This document shows positions 63,614 to 64,000 of a stretch of DNA of 64,000 nucleotides, in pieces. The stretch lies in the NCBI GenBank assembly GCA_938022205.1, contig CALIEB010000002.1, positions 62,001 to 126,000 on the forward strand. Reading direction: 5' to 3'. The stretch comes from an uncultured Anaerolineae bacterium (GTDB taxonomy: Bacteria > Chloroflexota > Anaerolineae > Aggregatilineales > Phototrophicaceae). The notes under the pieces were generated by a model that did no database searches, was not told the origin of the DNA, and saw nothing but the letters and a program-made list of their open reading frames with translations. Position numbers and translations under genes: made by a program. How positions within the stretch are numbered: position 1 is the stretch's first letter; every line of letters starts with the position of its first letter.

Positions 63614-64000
63614 CTAACCCGCTGTGTTGTCCAGCGTTATCAGCACTTCGTCCAGCAGCGTACCGCGTGCGTCGCGTAAACGCACCCACGCCGGACGCAC
63701 ATACCCCAGCGTCGGCAAGTCAGCACGCCAGAAGTGCGCGTCATGGGCATTGTCCGCCAAGTGTGCGACGCGAAGCGTGCTGATTAGGCTGCCGTCAAGC
63801 CCCTCTAGCGTCAGCGTTAGCAGGGCATTCGCCTCACCTGAGAACACGCCTTCGACTAAAATCTCGTCGCCACCTAACACCGCGTCGGGCGGTGGGAAGA
63901 CAATCTGCCCCCAAATGCCGCTTGGACGGTCGGACAGCGGCGCGACTAAGACGGGTTGCACAAAGCGCGGTGCGTCATCTCCCGCCAGCAGTACCTGCAC
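63614..64000 (-). CDS. Ig-like domain protein, C-terminal part (5' end outside window)
   Basis: The last 128 or more residues of a protein whose start lies beyond the window. The visible part has an Ig-like beta fold: IVFPPPDAVLGGDEILVEGV, EANALLTLTLEGLDG, then HFWRADLPTLGYVRPAWVRL and DEVLITLD. The pattern resembles Gmad2-type Ig-like domains found in secreted or membrane-linked proteins. No catalytic motif, and the stop at 63614 is clear. The N-terminal domains and thus the function cannot be judged. Confidence 0.6.
   Translation of the reverse strand: MQVLLAGDDAPRFVQPVLVAPLSDRPSGIWGQIVFPPPDAVLGGDEILVEGVFSGEANALLTLTLEGLDGSLISTLRVAHLADNAHDAHFWRADLPTLGYVRPAWVRLRDARGTLLDEVLITLDNTAG

Overview
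The window reads as one contiguous stretch of a GC-rich bacterial chromosome, packed with housekeeping genes. I infer a Chloroflexota (Anaerolineae-like) source. The reasons are a 2-oxoacid:ferredoxin oxidoreductase of the fused alpha type, several secreted or membrane-tethered SH3-domain proteins, an LCP protein, no outer-membrane machinery, and a glmS ribozyme outside the Firmicutes. This placement is inference from gene content, not a database result. There is no tRNA, rRNA, CRISPR array, transposase or prophage block.

Layout. 1-2.2 kb: the 3' part of ftsK, then a three-gene minus-strand unit (two small membrane proteins and an HMCES/YedK-type protein) whose last stop codon shares TTAA with the ftsK stop. 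2.5-17.3 kb: a single 4,937-codon gene for a secreted subtilase. It continues through a beta-helix and cadherin-like region into about 17 repeated modules of two alternating types, with a second-order repeat of about 4.26 kb. 17.4-27.9 kb: a WD40-like secreted protein, an alpha/beta hydrolase, a membrane-anchored MurF plus Ddl, a membrane glycosyltransferase, a pseudouridine synthase, a PlsC-type acyltransferase, and glmS behind a recognisable glmS ribozyme. 27.86-28.11 kb: a promoter, a structured RNA of about 180 nt (6S-like) and a terminator. 28.1-37.7 kb: an LCP protein with a duplicated tail remnant, a LipM-like octanoyltransferase, a degenerate tyrosine-recombinase-fold protein, RlmI, an enlarged LigA, an SH3 protein, PolX and a YrhB/Imm35-like protein. 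37.8-40.6 kb: rpmF-fabD, then an SGNH hydrolase translationally coupled to a DCC1-like thiol protein. 40.7-46.3 kb: an SDR-glycosyltransferase-folK-folE unit, a BY-kinase-like ATPase and an MFS transporter.

46.3-51.8 kb is a tightly overlapping minus-strand operon: GCS2-like amide ligase, undecaprenyl-type GT2, two tandem WecD-like GNAT acyltransferases and a WecE-like sugar aminotransferase. It looks like a pathway that makes, acylates and loads a dTDP-4-amino-4,6-dideoxyhexose. 51.9-64 kb holds mostly single metabolic genes: an alpha/beta hydrolase, MOSC, SDR, a 54-aa orphan protein with its own promoter and terminator, an APH-like kinase, a histidine phosphatase, a second degenerate tyrosine-recombinase-fold protein, a degenerate CPBP protein, threonine aldolase, a secreted beta-sandwich protein, KorAB, a deoxynucleoside kinase and a truncated Ig-like protein.

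Cell-envelope work is the common thread: MurF, Ddl and GlmS make precursors; LCP attaches polymers; the glycosyltransferases, BY-kinase-like ATPase and aminosugar operon build surface glycans; and the giant protease is a probable surface or extracellular matrix component. The most novel items are the giant modular protease with its super-repeat, the aminosugar/amide-ligase operon, and two recombinase-fold proteins lacking the catalytic tyrosine.
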